Assembly: GCF_029533155.1 (NCBI RefSeq)
Contig: NZ_JAIZDB010000017.1
Location: forward strand, 62,001 to 126,000
Direction of reading: 5' to 3'
DNA length: 64,000 bases
Source: Psychrobacillus antarcticus
GTDB taxonomy: Bacteria; Bacillota; Bacilli; Bacillales_A; Planococcaceae
The notes beneath the pieces were generated by a model. The model saw only the letters and a list, made by a program, of their open reading frames with translations, did no database searches and was not told the origin of the DNA. How positions within the stretch are numbered: the first letter of the stretch is position 1; each line of letters starts with the position of its first letter. Positions 1-9,415 of the stretch are shown here, in pieces. Position numbers and translations under genes: made by a program.

Positions 1-725
1 ATTTTATTTTGCTCAGAGTCATCATTAAAGCCAGCTCCTATTGCACGTTCATCACGAAAGTCAAAAGGTGTCCCATTCACATTTACTATTCTACCTGTAG
101 GAATTAACTGCTCATCTAATTCAACGAACTCGCTACTATCCAGAGACAGAGTATGTTCATGCACAGTAGTTTTTAAATTTCCACATAAGTTAAAGTATGT
201 GTGGTTAGTTAAAGTTAAAAGAGTTTTCTCGTTGCTGCTTGCCAAATAGTCTAGGAATAACTGATTATTATCTGTTAATGTATAGGTAACTTTTATATCT
301 ACATTACCAGGATAACCCGCCTCACCAGCTGTGCTTTTATAAGTCAGTACTAAACCGACTGTATCATCAGTTTTAAAGGAGCTTACATCCCAAATAACCT
401 GATGAAACCCTTCTGGACCCCCATGGAGGTGATTAAGCCCATCATTTGCTGTTAAGTTAAAAGTTTTGTTATCAAGCTCAAATGAAGCGGCTTTAATCCT
501 TCCAGCAACGGGTCCAATGATTGCTCCAAAAAAATTAGGATTTTCCTCATAATCTTTGTATTCCTTATAGCCGAGTACTACATTTTCTATGGTGCCGTTC
601 CGATCTGGGACAAGAATTTTCGTTATTATTCCACCGAAATCTAGTACGCTGACTGTCATATCATGGTTATTAGTAAGTGTATATTCTTTCCATTTTCCCA
701 GAATTTCTTTCGTTTCTATATGCAT
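1..725 (-). CDS. galM: aldose 1-epimerase (galactose mutarotase), partial
   Basis: Interconverts the alpha and beta anomers of galactose so that GalK receives its substrate. The frame is open from an ATG at 725 to the left edge, giving about 241 N-terminal residues; the C-terminus lies outside the window. Visible family motifs are NHLHGG and LTNHTYFNL, which hold conserved active-site histidines, and an N-terminal FGGIITKILVPD strand region typical of mutarotases. A GGCGGA ribosome binding site precedes the ATG, which lies only 12 bases after the galT stop, so this is the last visible gene of a galK-galE-galT-galM operon. The identification is firm; only the truncation limits it. Confidence 0.93.
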   Translation of the reverse strand, partial: MHIETKEILGKWKEYTLTNNHDMTVSVLDFGGIITKILVPDRNGTIENVVLGYKEYKDYEENPNFFGAIIGPVAGRIKAASFELDNKTFNLTANDGLNHLHGGPEGFHQVIWDVSSFKTDDTVGLVLTYKSTAGEAGYPGNVDIKVTYTLTDNNQLFLDYLASSNEKTLLTLTNHTYFNLCGNLKTTVHEHTLSLDSSEFVELDEQLIPTGRIVNVNGTPFDFRDERAIGAGFNDDSEQNK

Positions 726-737
726 ATATTTATCCGC

Positions 738-2219
738 CTATTTATTATTTAGTTTGTTAATAAATCGTTCAAATGACTCTTGGTTCTTTAATACGCCTGC
801 ATCTTCCAACACCCTTATAAATTTTTTCCCTAACTCCTGATGTAAGATGTTTTCTGCCTGTTTGAAATCAGTTATAGAACCATATTTAAATTTTAGCTGG
901 TCTGCCCATTCCTGATGATACATTGCGACACTACTAGTTTCATCTAGTAGGTAAGCATTGATTTCATTCAGTTCATCCTTCAAGCGGGGGGGTAAAACGG
1001 CAAGGCCCATTACTTCGATTAGTCCGATATTTTCTTTCTTAATATGATTTACATCCGCATGTGGATGGAAAATTCCAAGGGGATGTTCATCAGTCGTGCG
1101 ATTATTCCGCAACACAAGGTCGATTTCAAAGCAACCATCACGATTTCTTGCAATCGGTGTAATTGTGTTATGTGGAGTATCATCAGTGAAAGCAATGATA
1201 TCTGCTAGCTCGTCTGAGTGATTTTTCCAGTTCTGAAGTATATGATCTGCTGCTAAAACAAGAGTTTCTTGTTTAGTTCCTTTTAAACGAATAACAGACA
1301 TTGGCCACTTGACAACAGATGCATTAACTTCCGGAAAGGCATTCAATGTAAAGGTAAAAGCATCTTCTGCCAGAGTCATTGCAAAATCATAGCACCCAGC
1401 CTGATAGTGATCATGACTTAGAATGGAACCACCGACAATTGGTAAATCGGCATTGGATCCGATAAAGTAATGAGGGAATTTATTTGTAAACTGAAGCAAT
1501 CTTTCAAAGGTATTTTTATCAATTTTCATATCTCGATGTTCTTTAGAAAGCAAAATGCTGTGCTCGTTATAATACACATAGGGAGAATATTGTAAATACC
1601 AATCCTCCCCCTTTAAAGGGACATTTATAATTCGATGGTTTGCTCTGGCTGGGTATCCGGTTCTCCCTGTATAGCCTTCGCATTCCTTACAAAGAAGACA
1701 TTTAGGATAGTTATATGTTTGTTTCATCATACGTTCCCGCTGTATTTGTTCAGGATCTTTTTCTGGCTTGGATAAATTAATCGTAATATCCATTTCACCA
1801 TATGAAGTATCTACTTTATAGGAAATATTTTTTTTGATTTGATTCATCTGAATATAATTGCTATTTATACTTAAGTTATAGTAATAATCGGTTGCTTCCG
1901 CTGGGGATTCGTTGTACTTATCGTTGAAAATTGCATTAATAACGGAAGGTCTTGCAACAAAGCAGTCCATTATTTTTGCGGATAAAATTTCTTTATCTTC
2001 CAAGATATCCGTTATTACATCTTGTTCGACAGCATAAGAAATTATGTTTTCTAATAGGTTTGGAATGTTATCTTCTATAGGTAAGATAGACTCTTCTGGA
2101 TATGAATCTATTCCTAGTAACTGGATCACCTTATTACGAACGTAATTTAAATCGGCAGTTTCTATTAACTTTACTTCCAAAGCTTTTTGAAACAGTCCCG
2201 CTAGATTCTGAAAAATCAT
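738..2219 (-). CDS. galT: UDP-glucose--hexose-1-phosphate uridylyltransferase
   Basis: Leloir-pathway enzyme that exchanges galactose-1-phosphate with UDP-glucose, giving UDP-galactose and glucose-1-phosphate in the cytoplasm. At 493 aa it has the length of the Firmicutes-type GalT, which is clearly longer than the enterobacterial form. The motif HPHAD sits near residues 385-389 and a second histidine motif, SHDHYQAG, near 268-275. A Cys cluster (CLLCKEC) near 174-180 may be structural. It starts 2 bases after the galE stop and ends 12 bases before galM, so it is transcribed and probably translationally coupled with them. Confidence 0.95.
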   Translation of the reverse strand: MIFQNLAGLFQKALEVKLIETADLNYVRNKVIQLLGIDSYPEESILPIEDNIPNLLENIISYAVEQDVITDILEDKEILSAKIMDCFVARPSVINAIFNDKYNESPAEATDYYYNLSINSNYIQMNQIKKNISYKVDTSYGEMDITINLSKPEKDPEQIQRERMMKQTYNYPKCLLCKECEGYTGRTGYPARANHRIINVPLKGEDWYLQYSPYVYYNEHSILLSKEHRDMKIDKNTFERLLQFTNKFPHYFIGSNADLPIVGGSILSHDHYQAGCYDFAMTLAEDAFTFTLNAFPEVNASVVKWPMSVIRLKGTKQETLVLAADHILQNWKNHSDELADIIAFTDDTPHNTITPIARNRDGCFEIDLVLRNNRTTDEHPLGIFHPHADVNHIKKENIGLIEVMGLAVLPPRLKDELNEINAYLLDETSSVAMYHQEWADQLKFKYGSITDFKQAENILHQELGKKFIRVLEDAGVLKNQESFERFINKLNNK

Positions 2220-2221
2220 TG

Positions 2222-3217
2222 TTACACTTCCTTTTCATAGCCGGTAGGATGCGAGGAGTGCCAGTTCCATGCATCCGAAATGATTTTCGTAACGGAAGTA
2301 TGTGTTGGATTCCAACCTAATATATCTTGTGCCTTTGCAGAGCTAGCGATTAAAATACTTGGGTCACCAGCTCTTCTGGAACCTATTTTAACAGGGATTT
2401 CTTTCCCCGTTACAGTACGGGCTGTTTCAATCATTTCCTTTACAGAAAATCCTTGGTTGCTCCCAAGGTTAAATATATTACTTTGACCGCCATCTCTTAA
2501 ATAGTCTAAAGCCAATCGGTGAGCATTAATTAGATCTTCCACATGTACATAGTCACGAATGCACGTTCCATCTTCGGTATCATAATCCTCCCCAAAAATA
2601 GTGATATAGGGCCTCTGACCGAGTGCAGTTTGTAATATAATTGGTACAAGATGTGATTCAGGGGTGTGGTCTTCGCCAATTTCTGAAGTTTCTCTTGCTC
2701 CAGCTACATTAAAATAACGCAGAGAAACATAGTTTATCCCATGGGCTTGCTCCGTCCACTTCATTAATCTTTCCATTATAAGCTTTGTTTCCCCGTAAGT
2801 ACTTGTGGGGTTAGTTGGCATAGTTTCGATAATAGGTACAGATTCAGGTTCACCATAAGTAGCAGCGGAGGACGAGAAAACAATTTTCTTCACATCATGT
2901 TCTACCATGACTTGCAGTAGGACCTGTGTACCATAAACATTATTATCAAAATACTTAAGAGGTTTTTCCATCGATTCTCCAACTAAAGAATTTGCAGCAA
3001 AGTGAATAACTGCCTCTATAGATTCCTTCTCGAATACGGAGTTTAGGAATTCGAAACTACGAATATCTCCCTCGTAAAAAGTAGCTTGCGGATGGACAGC
3101 CTCGTAATGACCCGTTTCTAAATTATCTATGATTACAACATTTTCACCTTGGTCGATTAGTTGGTAAACTGCATGGGAACCAATATAACCTGCTCCTCCT
3201 AATACTAAAATACTCAT
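2222..3217 (-). CDS. galE: UDP-glucose 4-epimerase
   Basis: Interconverts UDP-galactose and UDP-glucose, closing the Leloir cycle and also able to supply UDP-galactose for surface polymers. It is a short-chain dehydrogenase/reductase: the NAD-binding motif GGAGYIGSH is at residues 7-15 and the catalytic YxxxK is Tyr141/Lys145, with serines at 115-117. The 331-aa length is normal for the family. The start ATG overlaps the galK stop in an ATGA arrangement and GGGAGAG lies just upstream, which argues for translational coupling with galK. Confidence 0.96.
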   Translation of the reverse strand: MSILVLGGAGYIGSHAVYQLIDQGENVVIIDNLETGHYEAVHPQATFYEGDIRSFEFLNSVFEKESIEAVIHFAANSLVGESMEKPLKYFDNNVYGTQVLLQVMVEHDVKKIVFSSSAATYGEPESVPIIETMPTNPTSTYGETKLIMERLMKWTEQAHGINYVSLRYFNVAGARETSEIGEDHTPESHLVPIILQTALGQRPYITIFGEDYDTEDGTCIRDYVHVEDLINAHRLALDYLRDGGQSNIFNLGSNQGFSVKEMIETARTVTGKEIPVKIGSRRAGDPSILIASSAKAQDILGWNPTHTSVTKIISDAWNWHSSHPTGYEKEV

Positions 3218-4401
3218 ATTATCTCTCCCTTTGAAATTTCTTTTGCTCCATCGCCTATTGTAGCTATATAAAAAGTTGCATCATACCCAACAGTTTCATG
3301 ATAAATAGTGTTAATATTTTTCTTTACTTCTTCCACTTGGTCCTTTTCCACCATCGCAATCGCACAGCCGCCAAATCCTGCACCAGTCATCCTAGCACCT
3401 ACCACGCCTTTTTGTTCCCAAGCGGCTTGAACTATAGTATCCAGTTCCAAGCCTGTAACTTCATAATCATCTCTTAAGGAAAGGTGAGACTCATTCATCA
3501 AGTTACCGAAACCTGGTAGGTCCCCTTTTCGCAATTTCTCTAGTGCTTCTAGTGTTCGGGCATTTTCGTATACAGCGTGCTTTGCTCTTTTTTGGTTAAC
3601 TGTGTCTGTAATTAAATGTTTTTTCTGTTCAAAGTCAGTTTTTGTTAATTGGCCTAAACTACTAACTGATAGCTCTTTCTGCAAGTCCTTTAATGCTTCC
3701 TCGCATTGAGCACGTCGTTCATTGTATTTTGAACCAGCTAATGTGCGTTGTTTGTTTGTATTAATAATCATAATGACATGTTCTTTTAATACAAAGGGTG
3801 CGTATTCATATTCTAAGGTTTGGCAATTTAAAAGAATAGCATGATCTTTTTTCCCCATCCCAATCGCAAATTGATCCATAATACCACTATTGACACCAAT
3901 ATAATTATTCTCTACCTTTTGTCCAAGCTGAACCATTGGGATACGTTCCATTTGTAACTCAAACAGTTCGTTTAGTAAAACACCAGTTGCCATCTCAATA
4001 GATGCAGAGGAAGAAAGGCCAGCACCATTTGGTATATTACCGTAGTATAAAATGTCCGCACCTAGAAAAATCTTGTTTTCCACTTCTTGCATGTAGAGAA
4101 GCATTCCTTTTGGGTAATTGGCCCAACTGTGTTTTTCATGAAATAATAGATTTGTTAAATCACATTCTATAATTCCTGCTTCTGGAAAGTTTAAGGAATA
4201 GAAACGTAGCTTTTGGTCATTTCGCTTTACTCCAAGTGCATAAGTACCAAAGGAGAGAGAAGCTGGGAATACATGCCCGCCGTTATAATCTGTATGTTCT
4301 CCGATTAAGTTAATCCTACCGGGAGCAAAAAATATTCTAGGCTCTTTAGTTGTATTGAAAATGGATTTAAATTCACTTAGAAGATTTGTTGTAGTATTCA
4401 T
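3214..4401 (-). CDS. galK: galactokinase
   Basis: Phosphorylates galactose at C1 with ATP, the committing step of the Leloir pathway. The GHMP-kinase motifs are all present: [15 protein letters not shown] near the N-terminus, [12 protein letters not shown] for ATP binding, and [14 protein letters not shown] near the C-terminus. An in-frame ATG exists at 4431, but the ATG at 4401 is preferred because AGGAGG lies four bases upstream of it; this gives 395 aa, the usual length. It is the first gene of the galKETM operon and diverges from the LacI-family regulator at 4679. Two inverted repeats lie in the shared 277-bp spacer. Confidence 0.95.
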   Translation of the reverse strand: MNTTTNLLSEFKSIFNTTKEPRIFFAPGRINLIGEHTDYNGGHVFPASLSFGTYALGVKRNDQKLRFYSLNFPEAGIIECDLTNLLFHEKHSWANYPKGMLLYMQEVENKIFLGADILYYGNIPNGAGLSSSASIEMATGVLLNELFELQMERIPMVQLGQKVENNYIGVNSGIMDQFAIGMGKKDHAILLNCQTLEYEYAPFVLKEHVIMIINTNKQRTLAGSKYNERRAQCEEALKDLQKELSVSSLGQLTKTDFEQKKHLITDTVNQKRAKHAVYENARTLEALEKLRKGDLPGFGNLMNESHLSLRDDYEVTGLELDTIVQAAWEQKGVVGARMTGAGFGGCAIAMVEKDQVEEVKKNINTIYHETVGYDATFYIATIGDGAKEISKGEII

Positions 4402-4460
4402 AATGCCTCCTGAAAGTATGGATAAGTGCAAATTTGATTAAGGTAGAAAAACTTAATAAA

Positions 4461-4478
4461 TTAACTTAACTAAGTTAG
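4461..4478. promoter_or_regulatory. inverted repeat, candidate operator for galKETM
   Basis: Imperfect palindrome: arms TTAACTTA and TAAGTTAG around a central AC, seven of eight positions pairing. It overlaps the proposed -10 of the galK promoter. That a LacI-type repressor from the adjacent gene binds it is inference from position. Confidence 0.5.
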
Positions 4479-4500
4479 AACTAGTTTACTATGATTTCAA
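4472..4500 (-). promoter_or_regulatory. candidate galKETM promoter
   Basis: On the minus strand TTGAAA is followed after 17 bases by TAACTT. The -35 is good and the -10 is poor (three matches to TATAAT), so the exact promoter is uncertain, but it lies where one is needed. Confidence 0.4.
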
Positions 4501-4570
4501 AGAAGACGCAATATTAAATATGTTTCAAGGAACAGGAAAAGAAGTACTATTTCAAGAAGTATATAGGTTC

Positions 4571-4599
4571 TTGCCTAAAAAGAAAAAAAGTAGTAAAAT
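4571..4599 (+). promoter_or_regulatory. candidate promoter of the LacI-type regulator
   Basis: TTGCCT, 17-base spacer, TAAAAT, ending where the 4599-4620 palindrome begins, so the palindrome would cover the transcription start. Confidence 0.55.
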
Positions 4600-4620
4600 T
4601 AAGTAAAGTATTTTACTTAA
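4599..4620. promoter_or_regulatory. perfect inverted repeat, candidate auto-operator
   Basis: Perfect 9-bp arms TTAAGTAAA and TTTACTTAA with a 4-base spacer, placed directly after the -10 of the regulator promoter and about 58 bases before its start codon. The position is classic for autorepression; the binding protein is inferred, not shown. Confidence 0.55.
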
Positions 4621-4678
4621 ACTTAAATAAAATATTTAGAAATATCATTATTCATCAAGAATTTGGAGGTAGGGAAAC

Positions 4679-5671
4679 GTGGCAACAATAAAAGATATTG
4701 CTGAAGAGAGTGGATATTCTATATCAACCATCTCTCGTGTACTAAACAATGATCAAAGTTTATCAGTTCCTGAAGAGACACGTGAAAAAATTTTTAAAGT
4801 AGCAGAAAAATTAGAGTATCAAAAGAAAAAAGTGAGACTTTTAGTGAAGAATATCGCATTTTTGTATTGGTTAACTGATAAAGAAGAATTAGAAGATGAA
4901 TACTTTAAATCAATGAGGCTGGAAATAGAAAGTATATCGAAAAAGCGCAATGTTGATCTAACAATATATAAAAAAACAGATGGGATAAACCTAATTCCAG
5001 ATACTACCGATGGTTTCATTGCAGTAGGTACTTTTTCAGAAAAAGAGTTAGAGTATCTTAGAAAAATAACGGTTAACGGAGTCTTTATCGATTCTACACC
5101 TGACTCTAATTTTTATGATTCAGTCAAACCTGATTTAGTACAGATGACAAAGAAAACAGTAGACTTTTTAATCGATAAAGGACATAACAACATTGGGTTT
5201 ATCGGAGGGACATACCATAATCCCAATACCAATGAAGATGAAATGGATACTCGAGAACAAGCCTTTAGAACGTATATGAAAGAAAAAAAGTTGCTGGAGG
5301 AAAATAATGTTTTTACCCGTAGAGGATTCTCAGTGGAAAACGGATATAATTTGATGACCGAAGCAATTGAAACCTTGGGGGACCAACTGCCTACTGCATT
5401 TTTTATAGCTGCAGATCCCATTGCAGTTGGTTGTCTACAGGCATTGAATGAGTGTGGGGTAGCGATTCCGAATAGAGTAAGTGTAATTAGTATTAACAAT
5501 GTAAGTGTTGCAAAGTATGTATCTCCCCCGCTAACAACCTTCCATATTGATATGGAAGAAATATGTAAAAATGCGGTAAAACTTCTTTTAGAGCAAGTAT
5601 TAGAAAAGAGAAAGATTGTCAAAACCCTATATCTTGGAGCAGAATTGGTCATTAGAAAGAGTACAAATTAA
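4679..5671 (+). CDS. LacI-family transcriptional regulator (GalR/GanR-like)
   Basis: DNA-binding regulator, 330 aa. The N-terminus is a LacI-type helix-turn-helix (TIKDIAEESGYSISTISRVL, residues 3-22) followed by the hinge-like segment, then a periplasmic-binding-protein-like sensor domain from about residue 58. The start is GTG at 4679, with TTGGAGG nine bases upstream; no in-frame ATG is placed as well. It sits between the divergent galKETM operon and the ganSPQA-like genes, so it most likely senses galactose or a galacto-oligosaccharide and controls both. The effector is inference. The adjacent palindromes at 4461 and 4599 are its most likely targets. Confidence 0.88.
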   Translation: MATIKDIAEESGYSISTISRVLNNDQSLSVPEETREKIFKVAEKLEYQKKKVRLLVKNIAFLYWLTDKEELEDEYFKSMRLEIESISKKRNVDLTIYKKTDGINLIPDTTDGFIAVGTFSEKELEYLRKITVNGVFIDSTPDSNFYDSVKPDLVQMTKKTVDFLIDKGHNNIGFIGGTYHNPNTNEDEMDTREQAFRTYMKEKKLLEENNVFTRRGFSVENGYNLMTEAIETLGDQLPTAFFIAADPIAVGCLQALNECGVAIPNRVSVISINNVSVAKYVSPPLTTFHIDMEEICKNAVKLLLEQVLEKRKIVKTLYLGAELVIRKSTN

Positions 5672-5730
5672 GTTAGTAATAGTTTAATGTATTTTTGTGA
5701 ATGTTTTTACTAAAAATATAGAAAATTTTG

Positions 5731-5759
5731 TTTACACATTTTTCTTGTGGTGTTAAACT
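5731..5759 (+). promoter_or_regulatory. promoter of the gan-like operon
   Basis: TTTACA, 17-base spacer, TAAACT, 68 bases before the binding-protein start codon. It lies immediately upstream of the cre/operator-like site at 5767. Confidence 0.6.
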
Positions 5760-5766
5760 AATATTT

Positions 5767-5780
5767 GTAAAACGCTTTCA
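5767..5780 (+). promoter_or_regulatory. cre-like / LacI-family operator-like site
   Basis: GTAAAACGCTTTCA matches 12 of 14 positions of the CcpA cre consensus TGWAANCGNTNWCA, with both mismatches at the left end. It lies just downstream of the promoter -10, where binding would block transcription. It could be a CcpA site (catabolite repression) or a site for the neighbouring LacI-type regulator; the sequence alone does not separate these. Confidence 0.55.
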
Positions 5781-5826
5781 TTAGTTCGAATGAGATTTGG
5801 CTTATATTTTGAGAGGGGGAGTATCA

Positions 5827-7098
5827 ATGAAAATGTATAAAAAATATTTGGGCATTATGAGCGGTATTGCTTTAAGTTTATCTTTGGTAGCTTGTGGACC
5901 ACAAGATGATGGAAAAGAAAGTGGAGATACAGGTAAAGAAGAAAAACCAAAAGAGTTAGTTGTTTGGGAGGATATTCTAAAAGGTGAGGGTATTAAAGAT
6001 GCCATTGCCGCTTTTGAAAAAGAACATGATGTAAAAGTTACGATGGTTGAAAAACAATATACGAAACAAATTGAGGATTTACGTTTAGACGGGCCAGCTG
6101 GTACTGGACCAGACGTTCTAACTATGCCAAGTGATCAGACTGGGACAGCTGTTACAGAAGGTTTAATAAAAGAACTAAATGTCGATGACGCTACTCAAGG
6201 TATTTATACAGAAGCGGCAATGGCAGCTCAAAAAGTAGATGGAAAAGTTTATGGATTACCAAAAGCAGTTGAAACTACGATGCTTTATTACAATAAAGAC
6301 CTTATTTCAGAAGCAGAGCTACCAACTTCTTTAGAAGGCTGGTATGAATATTCTAAGGGCGTTGCAGATGGTAAAAAGTTTGGTTTCCTAGCTCTTTTTG
6401 ACCAAATCTATTATGCAAATAGCGTATTAAGTGCTTATGGTGGTTATATTTTTGCACAAGACGAGAATGGAAACTATGACCCATCTGATATCGGTCTTAA
6501 TAATGCAGGTGCTGTCGAAGGTGCACAATATATTCAGAAGTTCTATAAAGAGGGACTATTCCCATCAGGAATTATTGGTGAGCAAGGAATTAGTGTAATT
6601 GAATCCTTATTTACAGAAGGAAAAGCTACAGCAATCATTTCAGGACCGTGGAATGTTGAGCCATTTACAAAAGCAGGCGTAAATTTTGGTGTTCAAAAAT
6701 TGCCCGAGCTTTCAAATGGTAAAAATATGACTGCGTTCATTGGAGTAAAAAGCTACAACGTAAGTTCGTACTCTAAAAACCCAGAGCTTGCAGAAGAATT
6801 TGTTAAATTCATTGCAAATGAAGAAAACTCTAAAAAGAGATATGAAATTACGCAAGAGGTTCCAGCTGTAGCTGCTTTAGCTAGTGATCCAGTTGTTACG
6901 GAAAGTGAAGCGGCTAAAGCGGTTGCTGAGCAATCGAATTTCTCTGTATTGATGCCCAATATTCCACAAATGAATGAAGTTTGGACACCAACGGATTCTG
7001 CGTTACAAACAATTGCAACAGGCAAAGCAGAACCAAAAGCTGCTTTAGATCAAGCAGTTAAAACAATTTCGGGTCAAATTGAAGCTAAGCATAAATAA
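5827..7098 (+). CDS. ganS: galacto-oligosaccharide ABC transporter, binding lipoprotein (GanS-like)
   Basis: Extracellular solute-binding protein of the maltose/maltodextrin type, 423 aa. The N-terminus is a lipoprotein signal: basic MKMYKKY, hydrophobic stretch, then lipobox LVAC, so it should be anchored to the outer face of the membrane by the lipidated Cys. The reading frame is open to 5797, but ATG 5827 is chosen because GAGAGGGGGA lies just upstream. Gene order with two permeases and a GH42 beta-galactosidase matches the galactan-oligosaccharide operon of Bacillus subtilis. The ligand is inferred from context. A hairpin follows the gene, which often raises binding-protein mRNA levels over the permeases. 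Confidence 0.85.
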   Translation: MKMYKKYLGIMSGIALSLSLVACGPQDDGKESGDTGKEEKPKELVVWEDILKGEGIKDAIAAFEKEHDVKVTMVEKQYTKQIEDLRLDGPAGTGPDVLTMPSDQTGTAVTEGLIKELNVDDATQGIYTEAAMAAQKVDGKVYGLPKAVETTMLYYNKDLISEAELPTSLEGWYEYSKGVADGKKFGFLALFDQIYYANSVLSAYGGYIFAQDENGNYDPSDIGLNNAGAVEGAQYIQKFYKEGLFPSGIIGEQGISVIESLFTEGKATAIISGPWNVEPFTKAGVNFGVQKLPELSNGKNMTAFIGVKSYNVSSYSKNPELAEEFVKFIANEENSKKRYEITQEVPAVAALASDPVVTESEAAKAVAEQSNFSVLMPNIPQMNEVWTPTDSALQTIATGKAEPKAALDQAVKTISGQIEAKHK

Positions 7099-7117
7099 TA
7101 TGTAGAGCCAAAATAAG

Positions 7118-7148
7118 TGGTGTCAAACAGTATTATGGTTTGACGCCA
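7118..7148 (+). other. intercistronic hairpin between ganS and ganP
   Basis: Eleven-base arms TGGTGTCAAAC and GTTTGACGCCA (one G-U pair), nine-base loop, no following T-run. This is an mRNA stabiliser or partial attenuator rather than a full terminator, consistent with excess binding protein over permease. Confidence 0.6.
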
Positions 7149-7211
7149 TTTATTATAATTACGACAAAATGGGCCAGTAAATACTGGTCGTAATATAAAG
7201 AGGTGAATTAG

Positions 7212-8468
7212 ATGCAACATCGAAAGATAGCGTTACTCTTGTCTGTTATACCCGGCCTTGGACAAATGTACAATAAGCAGTGGATAAAAGGTCTTTTATT
7301 TTTAGTTTTTGGTGTGTCATTTATTGCAGTGTTCGCAGATCTATTGAATATGGGATTTTGGGGTCTATTTACGCTAGGAACAGAGGTGCCACGAGATAAC
7401 TCAATATTCCTTTTGGCAGAAGGGATAATTGCAATTATTGTGACGTGTTTCGGACTTGCTTTCTATTATTTAAATCTTAGAGATGCATATAAAAATGGGA
7501 AATCTCGAGATAACAACCAACCACTAAATACACTTAGAGCGGAATATCAGAATTTAATCTCGCAGGGATATCCATATGTTGTGAGTGGTCCGTCTCTATT
7601 TATACTAATTTTTGCTGTGATCTTTCCAATCCTATTTAGTTTTGCATTAGCGTTTACAAATTATGATTTGTACCATTCTCCACCCGCTAATTTAGCAGAT
7701 TGGGTTGGATTAAAGACGTTTCAAGATATTTTCACTGTAGATATTTGGCGCTCTACATTTTTTGATGTATTAGGCTGGACAGTGGTATGGACGATTGTTG
7801 CATCTACGCTCCAGGTTAGCCTTGGAATATTCTTGGCAGTACTCGTCAATCAAAAAGATACTCGTTTTAAGAAATTTTTCCGTACGGTACTTGTCCTTCC
7901 ATGGGCGGTTCCAGGATTTGTAACAATTTTAATATTTGCCGGATTATTTAATGATTCTTTTGGTGCCATCAATCTAGATATTTTAGCGATGTTTGGTATC
8001 GATCCTATTCCTTGGTTAACTGATGAAAACTGGACGCGAGTTGCATTAATACTTATGCAAGGTTGGCTTGGTTTTCCATATATATTCATCGTTACGACGG
8101 GTGTCCTTCAATCTATTCCAGAAGACCTTTATGAAGCAGCGACGATTGATGGAGCTTCCATTCTAGCAAAATTTAAAAATATTACTTTGCCAATGATATT
8201 AATCGCAATGGCTCCAATTATTATTACTCAGTTTACCTTTAACTTTAATAACTTTAATATTATTTATCTATTCAATGGTGGTGGGCCAGCTGTTCCTGGT
8301 TCAACAGCTGGAGGAACGGACATTTTGGTTTCTTGGATTTATAAATTGACCATGCAATCAAGTCAATACTCACTAGCAGCAGCATTAACTATCTTATTAT
8401 CTGTATTCGTTATTGCAATTGCACTTTGGCAGTTCAGACGAACAAATTCGTTTAAAGAGGGGGCTTAA
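7212..8468 (+). CDS. ganP: galacto-oligosaccharide ABC transporter permease (MalF type)
   Basis: Integral membrane permease, 418 aa, of the MalF class. Hydrophobic helices near residues 10-75 and a long-insert topology are visible, and the cytoplasmic EAA loop that docks the ATPase reads EAATIDGASILAKFKNITLP. The N-terminal IPGLGQMYNKQWIKG segment resembles Bacillus maltodextrin/galactan permeases. AGAGGTG precedes the ATG. It lies 113 bases after ganS and 5 bases before ganQ. No ATPase gene occurs in the operon, so a shared sugar ATPase (MsmX type, as known for the B. subtilis system) must be encoded elsewhere. Confidence 0.9.
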   Translation: MQHRKIALLLSVIPGLGQMYNKQWIKGLLFLVFGVSFIAVFADLLNMGFWGLFTLGTEVPRDNSIFLLAEGIIAIIVTCFGLAFYYLNLRDAYKNGKSRDNNQPLNTLRAEYQNLISQGYPYVVSGPSLFILIFAVIFPILFSFALAFTNYDLYHSPPANLADWVGLKTFQDIFTVDIWRSTFFDVLGWTVVWTIVASTLQVSLGIFLAVLVNQKDTRFKKFFRTVLVLPWAVPGFVTILIFAGLFNDSFGAINLDILAMFGIDPIPWLTDENWTRVALILMQGWLGFPYIFIVTTGVLQSIPEDLYEAATIDGASILAKFKNITLPMILIAMAPIIITQFTFNFNNFNIIYLFNGGGPAVPGSTAGGTDILVSWIYKLTMQSSQYSLAAALTILLSVFVIAIALWQFRRTNSFKEGA

Positions 8469-8473
8469 TCAAC

Positions 8474-9313
8474 ATGAAAGGAAGAGTTTTTTTACGCCGC
8501 CTTGCTACTTATTTAATTTTAAGCTTTATGACAGTCATTATTATTTACCCACTACTTTGGACAATTGGAGCTAGTTTTAACCCTGGGAATAGTCTAATCA
8601 GTATGTCTATTATTCCAGAGAATCCAACGTTAGATCACTACAAGGAATTATTTGCTGGTAAGGATAGCTTACAGTATGGCAAGTGGTACTTAAACTCATT
8701 GAAGATTAGTTTCTTTACGATGATTGGAACTATTGTGAGTGTTTCTTTCACAGCCTATGCATTTTCACGATTTCGCTTTAAAGGAAAAAAAAATGCTCTA
8801 ACATTATTCCTGTTACTACAGATGATTCCACAATTTTCTGCTTTGATCGCTCTATTTGTTTTAGCGCAACTTTTAGGGATGATGAATAGCCATTGGTTAC
8901 TAATTTTACTTTATATTGGTGGACAAATTCCTATGAATACGTACTTGATGAAAGGGTATATGGACACGATTCCGATGGATTTAGATGAGAGCGCTAAGAT
9001 TGACGGTGCTAGTAACACCAGAATATTCTTACAAATCATTATGCCATTATCTACACCTATGGTAGCAGTTGTAGCTATGAATGGCTTTACAGGTCCACTT
9101 GGCGACTTCATATTATCATCAGTCATCTTAAGGTCACCCGAATACTACACTTTGCCAATAGGATTATATAAATTAGTGAATGATGTCATGGGAGCAAGTT
9201 ACACGACGTTTGCTGCTGGCGCCATTCTTTTAAGTATACCGGTGGCAATTATCTTCCTAATGCTACAAAAATACTTCGTTTCTGGCTTAACAGCTGGTGG
9301 AACGAAGGGTTAA
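8474..9313 (+). CDS. ganQ: galacto-oligosaccharide ABC transporter permease (MalG type)
   Basis: Second permease subunit, 279 aa, MalG class, with about six membrane segments. The EAA loop reads DESAKIDGASNTRIFLQIIM, the docking site for the ABC ATPase. It begins five bases after ganP, whose final codons carry the AAAGAGGGGG ribosome binding site, so the two are tightly coupled and form a heterodimer. The C-terminal FVSGLTAGGTKG ending is typical of this permease class. Confidence 0.9.
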   Translation: MKGRVFLRRLATYLILSFMTVIIIYPLLWTIGASFNPGNSLISMSIIPENPTLDHYKELFAGKDSLQYGKWYLNSLKISFFTMIGTIVSVSFTAYAFSRFRFKGKKNALTLFLLLQMIPQFSALIALFVLAQLLGMMNSHWLLILLYIGGQIPMNTYLMKGYMDTIPMDLDESAKIDGASNTRIFLQIIMPLSTPMVAVVAMNGFTGPLGDFILSSVILRSPEYYTLPIGLYKLVNDVMGASYTTFAAGAILLSIPVAIIFLMLQKYFVSGLTAGGTKG

Positions 9314-9415
9314 GAATACTAAAGCAATCTTGAAAATATGTAACTATGAATAAACGATTTTAGGTCCCAAGAAGCACTCAAATTTAAGAATAAATGTTGT
9401 ACAAAGGAGTTTAAA

